DNA from: Natronorubrum aibiense
Lineage (GTDB): Archaea; Halobacteriota; Halobacteria; Halobacteriales; Natrialbaceae
Reading direction: 5' to 3'
NCBI RefSeq assembly: GCF_009392895.1
Contig: NZ_CP045488.1
Span: 682,001 to 746,000, forward strand
Length of the DNA: 64,000 nucleotides
Part shown: positions 62,958 to 64,000 of the stretch, in pieces
Layout of the letters: the number at the start of each line of letters is the position of its first letter
Position numbering within the stretch: the first letter of the stretch is position 1
The notes under the pieces: model-generated
What the model saw: the letters and a program-made list of their open reading frames with translations, nothing else
Told to the model about the DNA's origin: nothing
The model's database searches: none
Made by a program: the position numbers and the translations under genes

Positions 62958-63600
62958 GTGAGACTGGCGTTCACCCAGTTTTGTACGGTCGTACCGAAGG
63001 CGACTACCGTCGCTGATCAACGTTTCAATCAACTCGAGCGTGCCCGCGTACGTGACGTACCCCTCACTGCCTTACGTCAGTTAAAATACCGGCATAGAGC
63101 CGGTATCTGAGCCCCCTCCGGTGGTGGTGTGTCAATCGAAGGGCGATCAGAGACCAGAACCGTCGGCCGGACCGACCAACGTCCAGTCAGTGGCGAGAAT
63201 ACGATGAGATCTCGTATACGTGACGAATTCTGTCTGAAACGACCGAATTCCGCCCCTCTCGCCAAGTAGGCAATTCGGTCGACCCTCAATAACTCTGTTG
63301 GAGTAGCGAAACCGAGATCCAAGACCCACTACCAACTATTCATAAAACTTAACAGTCCGAGAACCAGCACCGACACCACCATGTCCGCTGTTCTCAATCG
63401 ACAGCCAACAGCCAGACAAGAACAGCGGACATAGTGGTGTTGGGCAACGTGGCCATACAAACGCTCGAAAGAGCCGATTCGAGGGCAAGAAACTAATCCT
63501 ACCGTACTTGCTTCACGACTGTCGTCGTTCGCTCCCTGTTGCTTCTTGAAAGAGGGACTTGAGACCAATTTCCAGAACGGACGGATTGAAACGAGAGCAG
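62958..63600. other. intergenic region with a hairpin and a repeat
   Basis: This 640-base stretch has no supportable gene. It contains ATACCGGC/GCCGGTAT (63086-63106), a perfect 8-bp stem that may end transcription from the dehydrogenase gene, and the MITE-like copy at 63373-63440. Short frames on the complement (to about 81 codons, 63077-63322) have no family features. Confidence 0.5.
63373..63440. mobile_element. MITE-like element with CACCACCATGTCC inverted repeats, copy 2
   Basis: Inverted repeats of 22 bases with one mismatch, same ends as the copy at 59397-59484, but a shorter interior of about 24 bases. Flanks on both sides carry a TGTTGGG/CCAACA-like extension. The two copies bound the segment with the HalOD1, parA and dehydrogenase genes. 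Confidence 0.6.
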
Positions 63601-64000
63601 TCAGTAAAACTCAGTCAGCGACGTGTTCTCATCAACCGAATCAATCTCGGCGAGGTGATCCTGAAGGGAATCATGAATTCCAACATCGTCAAGAACCTCA
63701 TCTAGCGCAGAGAGGACGAGGTCGAGATCCATATCAAGCGTGTACTCACGGTATGTTCCCCCACGGCGTCCTTCGTTTCGCTCGGTGACCGAAACGAGTC
63801 CAAGCATTGCGAGTTCAGAGAGATGATCACGCATCCGACGTGGGACGAGTGGATCGCGACCGGCACGCTGGGCAAAACTCGTGTAACGTGGTCGGACATC
63901 TCGAGATCGAATCGGCGTCTCACCCTGAAGGTGAAGCGTGAGCAACGAATACAAAACGAGATGGCCGTGTTGAGTGAGTCCGCTAATGCCTTCTTCGATA
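63601..64000 (-). CDS. orc1: Orc1/Cdc6 family replication initiator, C-terminal part (cut by the window edge)
   Basis: The last 132 codons of a gene that runs out of the window. ISGLTQHGHLVLYSLLTLHL, QGETPIRSRDVRPRYTSFAQ, RDPLVPRRMRDHLSELAMLG and GRRGGTYREYTLDMDL form the winged helix of archaeal Orc1/Cdc6. It binds origin DNA. The ATPase domain and start, and the origin that often lies beside the start of such genes, are outside the window. Confidence 0.88.
   Translation of the reverse strand, partial: IEEGISGLTQHGHLVLYSLLTLHLQGETPIRSRDVRPRYTSFAQRAGRDPLVPRRMRDHLSELAMLGLVSVTERNEGRRGGTYREYTLDMDLDLVLSALDEVLDDVGIHDSLQDHLAEIDSVDENTSLTEFY

Noticed and set aside
63077-63335. Frames of 62-81 codons on the minus strand after the dehydrogenase gene
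   Set aside because: They overlap in different frames, one ends in the terminator-like hairpin, and none shows family features.

Overview
The window reads as chromosomal DNA of an extremely halophilic archaeon (class Halobacteria; a Natrialbales-type genome is my guess from overall style, not proven). The support is: archaeal 16S, 23S and 5S rRNA genes; tRNAs without encoded CCA; TATA boxes placed so that many transcripts would be leaderless; very acidic proteins; and families typical of haloarchaea (HalOD1, DUF5789, DUF5790, DUF7344, RNA polymerase epsilon, Rpa3/Rpap3, Azf glucose-6-phosphate dehydrogenase).

Layout. 0-6.2 kb: a glucan pair, a very large double glucoamylase (GH15) followed by 4-alpha-glucanotransferase malQ. 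6.3-16.6 kb: housekeeping genes (TrpD2-like protein, fused siroheme decarboxylase AhbA-AhbB, chromate transporter, acyl-CoA dehydrogenase, tRNA-Ile, FxsA, thioredoxin-like DUF255 protein, TrmB regulator, MptA). 16.6-18.7 kb: the most unusual stretch, seven copies of a promoter-like repeat with fixed 30-nt spacing from TATA box to predicted start site. They surround a RlaP-type nucleotidyltransferase and end upstream of the haloarchaeal RNA polymerase epsilon gene. 19-36 kb: core genes (DsbA-like protein, NAD kinase, Usp, NadE, Rpa3-Rpap3, an MhqO/MhqD-like pair, four tRNAs) and two copies of a 110-bp palindromic MITE-like element.

36.9-43.7 kb: two related ParB-like-fold proteins of unknown role in convergent orientation, then two ABC exporters separated by tRNA-Val (with a partial copy of its 3' end) and a DUF192 protein. 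44-51.8 kb: metabolic genes (creatininase family, MptD, Azf, aldo/keto reductase, M29 aminopeptidase, queuosine-precursor transporter), CspA and a PadR regulator. MptA (16 kb) and MptD (46 kb) are two steps of the archaeal route to the pterin of folate or methanopterin.

52.1-57.7 kb: an rRNA operon on the minus strand, 16S, tRNA-Ala, 23S, 5S, 5S. The long processing stems around 16S and 23S are visible, each 5S is preceded by a tRNA-like minihelix, and two promoter boxes lie upstream. 58-64 kb: a PNPOx-type protein and an EamA transporter, then a less GC-rich accessory segment bounded by two elements sharing inverted repeats. It holds a HalOD1 protein, a ParA-partner partition operon with CAATAGGT operator repeats, and a zinc alcohol dehydrogenase. 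Beyond it lies the C-terminal part of an Orc1/Cdc6 initiator cut by the window edge.
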